From positions 1-51,913 of the forward strand of contig NZ_AKJF01000098.1 of NCBI RefSeq assembly GCF_000282475.1: 51,913 bases of DNA, in the 5' to 3' direction. The notes beneath the pieces are model-generated. The model was given only the letters and a program-made list of their open reading frames with translations, ran no database searches and had not been told where the DNA came from. Made by a program: the position numbers and the translations under genes. Shown in pieces: positions 18,668 through 26,694 of the stretch; positions within the stretch are counted from its first letter, which is position 1, and every line of letters begins with the position of its first letter. Source of the stretch: Pseudomonas sp. GM78. GTDB taxonomy: Bacteria > Pseudomonadota > Gammaproteobacteria > Pseudomonadales > Pseudomonadaceae.

Positions 18668-19006
18668 ATGAAAGGACTGTTGGTTTTCGCCGCGATCATC
18701 GAGGCCGCCGCGGGCGTGGGCCTACTGCTTATCCCGTCGCTGGTCGGGCATCTGCTGCTTGGCATCGAACTAAGCGGTGTCATCGTCCGCATAGCCGGGA
18801 TCGCCCTCATTGCATTGGCCGCTGCCTGTTGGCCCGGCCCCCCCATGCTCGGCATGCTGACCTATAACGCAGCGGTTACGCTGTATCTTTCCTATGCTGG
18901 CTTCATGGGACACGCGAGTGGGGTTCTCTTGTGGCCGGTGGTCATCTTGCACGCAGTCATGTCGGTACTGCTGATTCGGGCAATGACCAGGGAGATCAGC
19001 CATTGA
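18668..19006 (+). CDS. Small four-helix membrane protein
   Basis: This 112-residue hydrophobic protein has about four membrane helices ('LLVFAAIIEAAAGVGLLLIPSL', 'VIVRIAGIALIALAAACW' and two more) and a short basic C-terminus. I do not recognise a characterised family. Its TGA stop overlaps the TTG start of the next gene, so the two are co-translated and probably act together. It is divergent from the PPIase operon across a 180-bp gap. Confidence 0.7.
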   Translation: MKGLLVFAAIIEAAAGVGLLLIPSLVGHLLLGIELSGVIVRIAGIALIALAAACWPGPPMLGMLTYNAAVTLYLSYAGFMGHASGVLLWPVVILHAVMSVLLIRAMTREISH

Positions 19007-19764
19007 GCTCCATCATCATTGGCGGAATGGTTTTCGCCTGCCTGTTCGCTGCCGCGATGATGGGGATGCTGTTGCGCTTGCGATTACCGAATCATCACCT
19101 GGATGTCGAGTCCAAGGACGTCATTCGCCTAGCAACGGCCGTCGTGGGGACGCTGTCCGCACTGGCGCTCGGGTTGCTGATTGCGTCTGCAAAAAACGTT
19201 TACGACAGTAATGAGATTGAAGTGCGGACATCGGCCGCACGCATCGTCCTGCTCGACAGGGTCATGGCCCAGTACGGACCGGAGACCGCGCAGGCTCGAA
19301 CTCGTCTGCGTCAATTGATTGAAACGCGGTTGAACCGGGGTTGGGGCAATTCGTCCACCGAGTCGACTGCGGTCAATCCATTTGACGAGTCTCCGGGGAT
19401 CGAACCGGTGCAGGTTGTGCTGCGGGCACTGACGCCCGGCAACGAACCGCAACGCATGCTGCAGGCCCGCGCACTGGAGGTCAGCTCTCAGCTGGCGGAA
19501 GCCCACTGGATACTGGTCGAGAGCAATACGGAGGGACTGCCCACGGCATTTCTCGTGATCCTGACCTGCTGGCTGGCCTGGCTATTCGCGACGTTCGGCC
19601 TGCAGGCGCCGGCCAATCCCACCGTGATAGGCGTCATGCTCATTTGCTCCCTGTCGGTGGCCGCGGCGGTCTTTCTGGTGGTCGACATGGCGCATCCTTA
19701 CATCGGGATCATCCATGTTTCCGATGCGCCGTTGCGCACGGCGCTGATGAACATTGGCAAGTGA
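19003..19764 (+). CDS. Membrane protein, DUF4239/bestrophin-like
   Basis: The likely start is the TTG at 19003, which overlaps the previous stop and has GGAGA 7 bp upstream; the longer reading from 18931 would overlap the neighbour by 76 bp. The 253-residue product has two N-terminal helices, a central charged soluble region with 'LRQLIETRLNRGW', and two C-terminal helices. This topology resembles DUF4239 proteins, sometimes compared with bestrophin channels. Role unknown. Confidence 0.75.
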   Translation: MSSIIIGGMVFACLFAAAMMGMLLRLRLPNHHLDVESKDVIRLATAVVGTLSALALGLLIASAKNVYDSNEIEVRTSAARIVLLDRVMAQYGPETAQARTRLRQLIETRLNRGWGNSSTESTAVNPFDESPGIEPVQVVLRALTPGNEPQRMLQARALEVSSQLAEAHWILVESNTEGLPTAFLVILTCWLAWLFATFGLQAPANPTVIGVMLICSLSVAAAVFLVVDMAHPYIGIIHVSDAPLRTALMNIGK

Positions 19765-19803
19765 TTTTCCCGAGTGAAGCAGTAACGACTATCCAAAGGC
19801 TGC

Positions 19804-20580
19804 CTAAGGCGCACTGAGCCGCTCGTTGATGCCCGCTGCCTGCGCCCGGTAAGCCTTGGGCGCGCAGCCCTGGGCTTTGTGGAAAAAGCGGCTGAAGGCG
19901 CTCAGGCTCGAAAAACCCAGCACCTCGGAAATCTGCGAAAGCTTCAGGTCGGTCTGGCTCAGGTATTTGCGGGCCAGGTCCAGTTTGGTCTGTTGCTTGA
20001 TGGCCTGGAAGGTGGTGCCGCTGCCGGCCAGCCTGCGTTGCAGGGTTCGGCGGCTTTGCAGTTGATTGAGAGCGACGGCCTCCAGGGGCGCGCCACTGCT
20101 GGCCAGCAATTTGCGCACGGAGTCTTCGGTCGCCGAGGCCGGGCTTCGGTTGCGTCGCTGTTGGTTTTCCCGCAGGTAGTCAAGCAGGGCGGGACGGGAG
20201 AAGCGCTGTTTCTCGTTCAGTGGATGCGCCAGCACCTGGTGGCTGAGCAGCATGCCGTTGCACTCCTGATTGAAAAACACATTCTGGCTGAACACCCGGG
20301 TATAGCTGACGCGGCTGCGCGGTTCCCGGCAAAGCAGCATCACGCGCTCGGGTGACCACTGCGGGTACAGGTCGTTTCGCAAATTGCGCGCGAGCAGGGC
20401 GAGGCCTAGGTGGACGGACTGGGTTTCGTCGATCTCGGCCGCCGCGGTCACTTCGTAGTGCACGGTCAGCCCTAACTCGTGTTGCTCCAGGTGCACCAGG
20501 GCACTGGACATCAGCACGTGAAAGAAGGTTTGATGGGCCTTTCGCAGTGACGATTTATGTCGTCTGCGCATTGAAACCAA
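19804..20580 (-). pseudogene. AraC-family regulator, 5'-truncated
   Basis: The 258-residue frame has a full C-terminal AraC DNA-binding domain ('SRRTLQRRLAGSGTTFQAIKQQ' and 'ISEVLGFSSLSAFSRFFHKAQG', about 165-245) and most of an arabinose-binding-like N-terminal domain (OruR/ArgR-type). Family members are usually ~330-340 residues, so about 80 N-terminal residues are missing. The first ~12 residues of the ORF do not look native. Directly upstream on the other strand is an integrase fragment, which marks the break point. It may once have controlled the nearby DUF3604 or DUF1254 genes. Confidence 0.65.
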
Positions 20581-20587
20581 TCAGCTC

Positions 20588-20848
20588 GTGCCGGGCGAAG
20601 GGCTGAGCCTGTTCCTCTCCAGCAGCAAATCCGACCGTGGACATCAGGGGCGCAGCGTCAGTGTGCCGGTGTTAATACGTCTGTGCCCGGTGCAGGCCTA
20701 TGAAGTGTGGCTGAGCCTCAGCCAGTTGCAGGCAGGGCCAGTGTTTTGTGGCATCGACCGCTGGGGCAATTTGTCCACCGAGGTCCTGCACCCGTACGGC
20801 GTGGCGCGGGTGTTACGCCGGGCCTTGACCCGCGCTTGGCCGGTTTGA
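20588..20848 (+). pseudogene. Integrase C-terminal-region fragment
   Basis: This 86-codon frame carries patterns of phage/plasmid tyrosine recombinases: 'GEGLSLFLSSSKSDRGHQGRS' (the beta-hairpin with the catalytic Lys), 'CPVQAYEVWLSLSQ', 'GPVFCGIDRWGN' and 'VARVLRRALTRA'. The HxxR...H...Y part is absent because the frame stops before it. It is a relic unrelated to the short integrase at 8447. It abuts the truncated AraC gene. Confidence 0.6.
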
Positions 20849-20886
20849 CGTGCGCTACGTGGAGGCCGACGCACCGTTCGGTGACT

Positions 20887-20971
20887 GCGTGCCTTCACTT
20901 TGCCCTGAGTGAAGTTGCGGTCGCGATTATTGACGGCTTTGAATTTGCTGCCGTCGATGGCGATGATCGAT
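20887..20971 (-). pseudogene. IS1182-family transposase fragment
   Basis: An 85-bp piece, reverse strand, encodes 'IIAIDGSKFKAVNNRDRNFT' and continues to 'QGKVKA', identical at protein level to that part of the complete transposase at 9393-10781. Both sides are unrelated sequence. The fragment shows an older IS1182 copy was lost here. Confidence 0.8.
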
Positions 20972-21002
20972 CCATAGCTGCCGGTCAGCAGCGGCAGAAT
21001 TC

Positions 21003-21024
21003 GGCCCAGAGTGTGTAAAAACAC
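21003..21024 (+). repeat. Degenerate IS end
   Basis: GCCCAGAGTGTGTAAAAACAC resembles the left IS1182 end at 9323-9342 (GACCCAGGCTGTGTGAAAAC). It lies 32 bp from the transposase fragment and probably marks the edge of a decayed IS copy. The following bases to about 21440 hold no gene I can support. Confidence 0.4.
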
Positions 21025-21442
21025 CTACGCGAACCCTTGCTATGATTTCTGAGTGTAGGCGCTGACGCCGAATTGCCCCAGATGCCGAGATGTCACTGAC
21101 CCAGTCTTACTCCTCGAAAAACGTTCCCTAGGCAGGGTTTGTGCCGACTTGGAGGTGGGGCAGTCTTGCGTCGGCACGTGGGTCAATTCGGCATGGCCCC
21201 AACAGGTCAGCGTACTCATGGCGGTGAACTGCAATGAGTTCAAAGCACCAAAAAGACTTAGCATCAGCACCTGCAACCCGATACTTCGTGACCCTTGGCC
21301 CTTCGGCTTCGCAATGCATTGATCAGGCTGCGCCGACCACCGGTTGACGCTTGGTTTTGCTCCGTACAGAGGTTATTGCCGATAGGAAGGTAGCGAGGGG
21401 ATGTCTCGTGCGCGTGACTTTGGCGAAGTCGGAGGCTGGAAC
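21025..21442. other. Gene-free stretch
   Basis: Several short frames exist on both strands but none has a convincing ribosome site or family signature. The stretch lies between IS debris and a two-gene minus-strand operon, and is probably decayed sequence. Confidence 0.4.
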
Positions 21443-21631
21443 TCACACGAGGGTATTCGACATTTTTATCCAGCGCAGGAGTCGATATAACGTAGCCCGG
21501 GCAGATGTGACATCGCCGCTGTCCATCTCATGTTTCATCTGGATGTAAATATTTGGGGGGAAGTGCCTTGAGGCATAGAGAGCGCCAGCTCCGACCATAG
21601 TGAGAAAGGCCCAAAGTTTGAGAGCACTCAC
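21443..21631 (-). CDS. Small single-span membrane protein
   Basis: This 62-residue product begins with a hydrophobic helix ('LWAFLTMVGAGALYA') followed by an amphipathic, charged tail. The GTG start overlaps the TGA stop of the upstream gene (GTGA), so it is translationally coupled to it. No family recognised. Confidence 0.55.
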   Translation of the reverse strand: MSALKLWAFLTMVGAGALYASRHFPPNIYIQMKHEMDSGDVTSARATLYRLLRWIKMSNTLV

Positions 21632-21837
21632 TCAGGCGTCATTAGCACCGCAAGCGTCATGTTGATGAACTCTTCATTCTTGCTGATTGTGTCCAAAGCA
21701 CCGCGTACGTTGCCGGCGACCTCCGCTGAGCCACGCTGCTCGACCCAGAGTGTCAGTTCCATGATCGCGGCTTCGAGCGCGAGTTGGATTTGATTGATCT
21801 TGAAGAGTAGGGAAGGGAGTAGGTCTGCGTTCGACAT
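21628..21837 (-). CDS. Small acidic hypothetical protein
   Basis: The 69-residue product starts at the ATG at 21837, which has a strong GGAGGAAT ribosome site; the longer frame from 21936 has none. It is helical and acidic ('INQIQLALEAAIMELTLWVEQRG'). It forms a two-gene operon with the overlapping membrane protein. No family recognised. Confidence 0.6.
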   Translation of the reverse strand: MSNADLLPSLLFKINQIQLALEAAIMELTLWVEQRGSAEVAGNVRGALDTISKNEEFINMTLAVLMTPE

Positions 21838-21867
21838 TGTGATTCCTCCGTGGAAGAGGTCAGCGTA

Positions 21868-22272
21868 GATCAGATGCTCAGGGACGTACGACCTACACCA
21901 CCCTGACGCGGATGCTCGGCATTTAGGAGCGAACAAACAGCCTCTGCCTCCGTCCTGACTTTGAACACGCCATGCTTGCTGGCTGACCCTCCCTCGACAA
22001 GATCAACAACCCTGAATCGCTTGCTGCCATCGCCCAGTGTGGTGGTCTCAATCACTCTGAATCTTGCGTGCATGGTTGCTTTCCGTGCATGACATTGGTG
22101 GCTTAGAAGTACCGGCAAACCAAGACAATTTCAAGAACGGGGCGGGCTTAAGCTGAGACAATTTATGACGGTGCACTGTGCTTCTCATCGCAGGAACGAC
22201 GGTACAAACAGCAGGATCCGCGTTGAGCCATTTTTCCTATAGTCGATGCTTCGGGCCAGCAGGGCCCGGCTA
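21868..22272. repeat. ~400-bp direct repeat, copy 1
   Basis: From GATCAGATGCTCA to GGGCCCGGCTA this block matches 29065-29455 in the same orientation, with scattered substitutions and small indels. It carries the small gene at 21870-22073 plus about 200 bp of conserved upstream DNA. The far end contains a GC-rich inverted repeat (GGGCC-AGCAG-GGCCC). Confidence 0.8.
21870..22073 (-). CDS. Small hypothetical protein, repeat-borne copy 1
   Basis: A 67-residue product from the ATG at 22073 ('MHARFRVIETTTLGDGSKRF'). The reading frame is conserved in the copy at 29067-29270, with mostly conservative changes, which supports a real gene. It looks like a compact beta/alpha fold: 'RFRVVDLVEGG' strand pair, then 'AEAVCSLLNAEHPRQ' helix. 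No family recognised. Confidence 0.6.
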   Translation of the reverse strand: MHARFRVIETTTLGDGSKRFRVVDLVEGGSASKHGVFKVRTEAEAVCSLLNAEHPRQGGVGRTSLSI

Positions 22273-22527
22273 AGATTTAGATTTTACTGATGGAGGTACT
22301 GACGCTGCCATCGATCCTAATGCCGAAGTTTTCGGCATAACCCTCTCATGCCCTCGACCTTAAAAAAGAAGCGCAGATGACCTGTACAGAATCTCTAGCC
22401 GTGTACAGGAATCATGGCCAATTGTCCGATTTATAAATCAATCTTGACGCACCCCGTTGCGTCACCGCCTCGCTGAGCTATGGTGAGTTTTCCGATAACT
22501 AAGACTAAAGTCGTAGGAGGAGGCGGA

Positions 22528-22818
22528 ATGCGAATTCGTGGGGATGTGTTTTGGCAATGGGCTGATCTAGCACTTCACCATCGGACACACGATGAGACGT
22601 TAGACGATGGCACGTTCATTGATGTCCAAGTGAGGCCATCGCCCTCGGGATGCACCCAGATGTTCATCGGAGTGTATGCGGCGAGCGGCATGGCTTTGCA
22701 TGAAGAGGCATTTGATTCCAGACCGGGTGAATCAATGACTCGTGCTTTAGCCTGGGGTGTGGGGTGTGCAAGGCGGCTCGCGATTAGTCTCAAGCAGACA
22801 GAGAGGCATGTGGCCTAG
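22528..22818 (+). CDS. Hypothetical protein, 96 residues
   Basis: The ATG at 22528 follows AGGAGGAGGCGGA, a strong ribosome site, and is preferred over the frame opening at 22480. The product ('MRIRGDVFWQWADLALHHRT') is soluble, with no signal or membrane segment and a C-terminal helix 'ALAWGVGCARRLAISLKQ'. No family recognised. It is flanked by gene-free DNA on both sides. Confidence 0.6.
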   Translation: MRIRGDVFWQWADLALHHRTHDETLDDGTFIDVQVRPSPSGCTQMFIGVYAASGMALHEEAFDSRPGESMTRALAWGVGCARRLAISLKQTERHVA

Positions 22819-23043
22819 CTCTCATAACAGCAGCTTGGTAGGCACCTGGTCATCTAATCAGGCGTCAAGTGACGACCCCATCATCCTTAATCCAAGCTGC
22901 TTTCTTGTACCCCCAAGATCTAGGACGGATTGGCAAATTCCGTTTGCACCGTTCAGTACGGCGCCTCATCAGTCCAGGCCGCATTTGACGTTCGAATTAT
23001 TTCGAGCCTTTTGTCGGGGCAGGGGAGTTCAGTTAGGCGAGCG

Positions 23044-23265
23044 CTAGGTGCCTTCGCCTATACCCTCGATAGATCGCGTGTAGAGGGTCGTTGCCTTCTC
23101 GATGAGCCTTCCTCGTTCTTGTGAACTGATAAAGCCCTGATCTTCAAATTCGTCCGCGAGATGCAGCAGTGCCTCGTACTGCTCCTCTGCGTCCATCCGA
23201 ATCTCAGGCTGGTTAAACAGTTTTTCCCACGTTGCCAGTGCTTGGGTTTTGCGAATGTCGTTCAT
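23044..23265 (-). CDS. Hypothetical protein, 73 residues
   Basis: A small, acidic, helical protein ('EEQYEALLHLADEFEDQGFI', 'SQERGRLIEKATTLYTRSI'). The ATG at 23265 is taken as start, though the ribosome site is weak. No family recognised. It resembles many short accessory proteins of pseudomonads. Confidence 0.5.
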   Translation of the reverse strand: MNDIRKTQALATWEKLFNQPEIRMDAEEQYEALLHLADEFEDQGFISSQERGRLIEKATTLYTRSIEGIGEGT

Positions 23266-23513
23266 CACGAAAGACCATTAGGTGTGTGCTTTGATAGATT
23301 CCCATGGAATCCGTGAGTTCGAGGGAGAGGACGACCAGTAAAAGGGTGTTTAGAGAGTGTGTATGCATCGTTTTGGCAGCCGATTGGACTGACGTAAGGG
23401 CGCATCGCCGATGGACTCTGCCGCAACGTCTGCGGTCAAATGGATATGGGGTATTTAATTCCTCAGCAGTCAGCCACGCGCGACAAACCTTCTTGCTCGC
23501 TCTGGATACGATC

Positions 23514-23933
23514 ATGAACACAACACATTTTTCCCCGTTAAAACATGTTCGTCATCATCCCCCTCTAGTGAGCGAGAGCCCACAGGACGCCGCTCGAGCG
23601 GACTGGCTCTACAACGCAGCGGAAGAACTTCTGCGCGGCAACAGCGTGTCATTCCAACGTCGCATGCATCCTCAGCAAGGTGTGACTGCTGAAGAGTTCG
23701 CCCTGGCAGTGGATGAGTACGTGAACAACCGTCTTGCCGATAACGAGGTACATACCCCGGCGCTGGGCTGGCTGATCATTACCACCGAGCGAGGACATGC
23801 CGACAAGATTGCAACAGCAGAACTGCTGGGCAATTGTGATCACCCGTTGGGCAAGCTCGGCGAGATTGCCGAGACGCTGCTTGAACCCCTCGCGGATGAC
23901 GCTCTGCTAGCCAAAGCTGAGGATGAGCTATGA
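23514..23933 (+). CDS. Hypothetical protein, 139 residues
   Basis: The frame is open from 23304, but the natural-looking protein starts at the ATG at 23514 ('MNTTHFSPLKHVRHHPPLVS'). It has a helical, acidic C-terminal half ('LGKLGEIAETLLEPLADDALL'). The upstream part of the frame is unlike a protein. No family recognised. A DUF2934-like gene follows after 66 bp. Confidence 0.6.
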   Translation: MNTTHFSPLKHVRHHPPLVSESPQDAARADWLYNAAEELLRGNSVSFQRRMHPQQGVTAEEFALAVDEYVNNRLADNEVHTPALGWLIITTERGHADKIATAELLGNCDHPLGKLGEIAETLLEPLADDALLAKAEDEL

Positions 23934-23999
23934 GCCCATACCTTTGGGATCAGCCAGTTTAAGAACCAGGATCAATTAGAGACTCAGAGAGGAATGACA

Positions 24000-24182
24000 A
24001 TGATTGACGATTCGAAAGTCCGAGAAAGGGCATATGAGTTGTGGGAAAAAGATGGTCGTCGGGAAGGATCTGAAGAGTTTTATTGGCGACTTGCGCAGGA
24101 ACAGCTTGAGACGGAGGCCACTCGTCAAGCTACGGATGGTGAGTGGCCAGCAAAAGGCGAAGCCAGCCGCGTTGATCACTGA
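24000..24182 (+). CDS. DUF2934-like small protein
   Basis: The 60-residue product contains the DUF2934 pattern: 'VRERAYELWEKDGRREGSEE' followed by 'FYWRLAQEQLE'. Start 24000 is favoured by spacing to AGAGAGGA; an ATG at 23994 is also in frame. DUF2934 proteins are short, soluble and of unknown function. Confidence 0.7.
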   Translation: MIDDSKVRERAYELWEKDGRREGSEEFYWRLAQEQLETEATRQATDGEWPAKGEASRVDH

Positions 24183-24527
24183 TGACTACGGTTCTTCACT
24201 CCGCTTCCGATACGCTTTGCTGTCTTTGAGCAAGCATGTCCCTGTTCGAGGACAACGTCGCCGCTGCAACAGAATGATGAGCTCGCCGGCTTGAGGGCTC
24301 GGTTCAAAGCGTCCACTGAAGATGCTGAGGACGAGGGTGGAGACGAACGCTGTGCTCGATCTTATCGGTCGAATGCAGCGGTGGTTCTTGTGTGAGATTC
24401 GATAGGCGCCTTGTTAGGCTGTGAAGTGAAGCTATTACGGCTATCGCTCCTTCGGGCTTAAGCCCGGCTCGACGCGTCGTGCGACAATCGAAGCCACGTA
24501 GGATCTTGCTGATGCGGAGTGTTAGAG
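24183..24527. other. Gene-poor stretch with possible relic
   Basis: No complete gene is supported. A run around 24274-24350 reads as a charged peptide ('NDELAGLRARFKASTEDAEDE') in one frame without a start and may be a gene relic. Confidence 0.35.
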
Positions 24528-24671
24528 ATGGTATTCACCTTCACCCTGAATCACGAACTGACGTCTGATGAGAGCGATATGGACGCGCTTGTAGAACGCT
24601 TGGCGGAAGAAGGCTGTGATGATGCGTTGGTCGGAGTTGGACAGCCAGGTCGCCTAGTTTCATCACTCTGA
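24528..24671 (+). pseudogene. Small gene truncated at the 3' side by repeat debris
   Basis: This 47-codon frame ('MVFTFTLNHELTSDESDMDA', then 'LVERLAEEGCDDALVGVGQP' and 'GRL') resembles the N-terminus of a small helical pseudomonad protein that normally continues for several tens of residues after 'GQPGRL'. Here the frame runs into TCACTCTGAATCTTGCGTGC, a piece of the ~400-bp repeat, and stops at once. The family resemblance is from memory; the junction is seen. Confidence 0.5.
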
Positions 24672-24682
24672 ATCTTGCGTGC
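24662..24682 (-). repeat. Short third fragment of the ~400-bp repeat
   Basis: ATCACTCTGAATCTTGCGTGC matches the start-codon region of the repeat-borne gene (about 22052-22072 and 29249-29269). It is only about 20 bp and lies exactly at the point where the small gene at 24528 breaks off. Confidence 0.55.
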
Positions 24683-24790
24683 AGAGGTAGCGGCGATCAA
24701 GCCAGTGTGAACTATCTCTGTGCAGCCCACTCAACCGTCTGAGGAGCATCAGTTCTTCAATGGCGGTGAGATCCGCCCAAGGCAAAGATC

Positions 24791-25009
24791 ATGGCATCTA
24801 TCGATGACTTCAGAATCGAGTCACATAATCTCTTAATGGAACTGGATGCCGCCACCATGAGAATGATGATGCTGGTGTCAGCCAGATGTGTTTCCGGCCC
24901 CGATTGGGACGCTGCGAGCAAGAGGCAGCACGATGCCTACGAAAGCTGGGACAAATTTATAAACTTTCCATCAGGGGCGATGCCTAGCAATGCCCCGTTT
25001 ACTAACTGA
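24791..25009 (+). CDS. Hypothetical protein, 72 residues
   Basis: The product ('MASIDDFRIESHNLLMELDA') is helical with a Met-rich segment ('TMRMMMLVSARCVSG') and a Trp-containing C-terminal helix ('YESWDKFINF'). It is cytosolic by appearance. No function recognised, although it reads like a conserved Pseudomonas small protein. Confidence 0.6.
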   Translation: MASIDDFRIESHNLLMELDAATMRMMMLVSARCVSGPDWDAASKRQHDAYESWDKFINFPSGAMPSNAPFTN

Positions 25010-25190
25010 ATCATTGCAGTATCCCTGATTTAAATCCCCATTCTTGGTGAATGTGAGTGCGCCGGCGAGAAGCGCGGTCACCGACTGCATGCCTCTTCTG
25101 GCCGAATCGGGTTCCTCTGCTAGATTTTCTATCGATGTGTTTACTGCCAAGAACAGGTCTTTCGAAAATTCCAAGCAAGGAAGCGTCTTC

Positions 25191-26645
25191 ATGTATAAGT
25201 CCCCTTTATTTACTCTTTGCCTGCTCACGACGGCGGTGTTGCTCGGTGCGCCTGCTGTGCAGGCGCAGAGCAAGCCGGTGGCTCAGGTGTCTGGCCCTGA
25301 AGCGGATGTGAAGGTGACCGAAACCTATGTGCGCATGATGGCGCGCGAGGCGTATTTCTGGGGTTGGCCGATGGCCAATATCTATAACCGGCGGCTGAAG
25401 TTTAAGGATCTGCCCGAAGCCGGCCTGATGGGCGGCATCGTGCCCGTGGCGCCGATCAATCATCTGTCGATGCTTACCGATTACATCTCGCCAGGGGAGC
25501 GCCTGGTGGCCTGTCCGAACCAGGATGTGGTCTACGGCGCCGGCAGCATTGCGCTGGATCTGGAACCGGTGGTCTTGCAGGTACCGGATTTCGGCGACCG
25601 GTTCTGGGTGTATCAAGTCGTGGATCTGCGCTCCGACAGTTTCGCCGAGCTGGGCAAGATGTATGGCACCAAGCCCGGTTTCTACCTGCTGGTCGGGCCG
25701 GACTGGAACGGTAAGGTGCCTGAAGGCATCACAAAGGTTTTTCGCGCCGAAACCAACACCGGTTTCGTGATTCCACGAGTGTTCCAGGACGATACCGCCG
25801 CGGATCGCAAAGCGATTCAGCCGTACCTGTCCGGGATCGATATGTACCCGGTGTCCCAGTACGACGGCAAACTCAAACAGCGTGACTGGAGCAAGTCGCC
25901 GAAATTCCCGGCAGAAGCGGCGGGCGCGGAAGAAACTCGCTGGGTGCTCCCGGAAAAATTCTTCGATGAACTGCCGGCACTTCTCAAGGACGCCAAGCCG
26001 TTGCCCGGCGAAGAAGCGCGTTACGCGCAACTGTCGGTGCTGGCGCAGATCGCCCAGCGTGATCCAGAATTGAAAAAGGCCATGATCGACGAGGCGCAAA
26101 AGTCCGATGCCGAGGTGGTCAAGCCGCTGTTGCAGTTTCGCAACTATGGCAAGCAGTTGCCCAATCACTGGAGCACCATCGACAACGGCGCGGCGTTCGG
26201 CACCGACTATTTCCTGCGCACAGCGGTGGCCCGCTCGAACATCTTCGTCAACAAGCAGATCGAGACCAAGTATTTCTACCAGGACCTGGATCAGTCCGGT
26301 GCGCGGCTCAACGGCGGCCAGCGCTACAGCGTGACCTTCCCTAAAGATGCCTTGCCGCCGGTCAAGGGTTTCTGGTCGCTGACCTTGTATAACGAACAGC
26401 ACTTTTTCGCGGATAACCCACTGGGCCGCTATTCCCTGGGCACCAAGAACAAATCGCTCAAACCCAATGCCGACGGCTCGCTGACGCTGTACGTGCAGAG
26501 CGAATCGCCAGGTGCCGACAAGGAAAGCAACTGGTTGCCCGCGCCGAAGGGGGCCGACTTCTCGCTGTACGTTCGAGCCTACTGGCCTGACGCGGCGGCA
26601 TTGAACGGCCAGTGGACGCCGCCGGCAGTGGTCAAGGCAAACTGA
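25191..26645 (+). CDS. Exported DUF1254/DUF1214 protein (copy 1)
   Basis: The 484-residue product starts at the ATG at 25191 behind AAGGAAG, not at the frame opening at 25044. A signal peptide ends at 'AVQA' near residue 25. The DUF1254 domain ('EAYFWGWPMANIYNR' through 'GFYLLVGPDWNG') occupies the N-terminal half. The DUF1214 domain ('GFWSLTLYNEQHFFADNPLGRY') is near the C-terminus. Such proteins are periplasmic and of unknown function. A second member follows after 49 bp, so they form an operon. Confidence 0.88.
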   Translation: MYKSPLFTLCLLTTAVLLGAPAVQAQSKPVAQVSGPEADVKVTETYVRMMAREAYFWGWPMANIYNRRLKFKDLPEAGLMGGIVPVAPINHLSMLTDYISPGERLVACPNQDVVYGAGSIALDLEPVVLQVPDFGDRFWVYQVVDLRSDSFAELGKMYGTKPGFYLLVGPDWNGKVPEGITKVFRAETNTGFVIPRVFQDDTAADRKAIQPYLSGIDMYPVSQYDGKLKQRDWSKSPKFPAEAAGAEETRWVLPEKFFDELPALLKDAKPLPGEEARYAQLSVLAQIAQRDPELKKAMIDEAQKSDAEVVKPLLQFRNYGKQLPNHWSTIDNGAAFGTDYFLRTAVARSNIFVNKQIETKYFYQDLDQSGARLNGGQRYSVTFPKDALPPVKGFWSLTLYNEQHFFADNPLGRYSLGTKNKSLKPNADGSLTLYVQSESPGADKESNWLPAPKGADFSLYVRAYWPDAAALNGQWTPPAVVKAN

Positions 26646-26694
26646 AAGCCGTGCCCAGATTTACCTTCAAACTGCGCCACCATAAGGACATCCC

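Noticed and set aside
21040-21319. Overlapping minus-strand frames of 63-78 codons
   Set aside because: Composition is irregular, starts lack ribosome sites, and the region is bounded by IS debris.
25206-26402. 398-codon open frame on the minus strand
   Set aside because: It lies wholly inside the DUF1254 gene and has a His/Arg-rich composition typical of antisense frames in GC-rich DNA.
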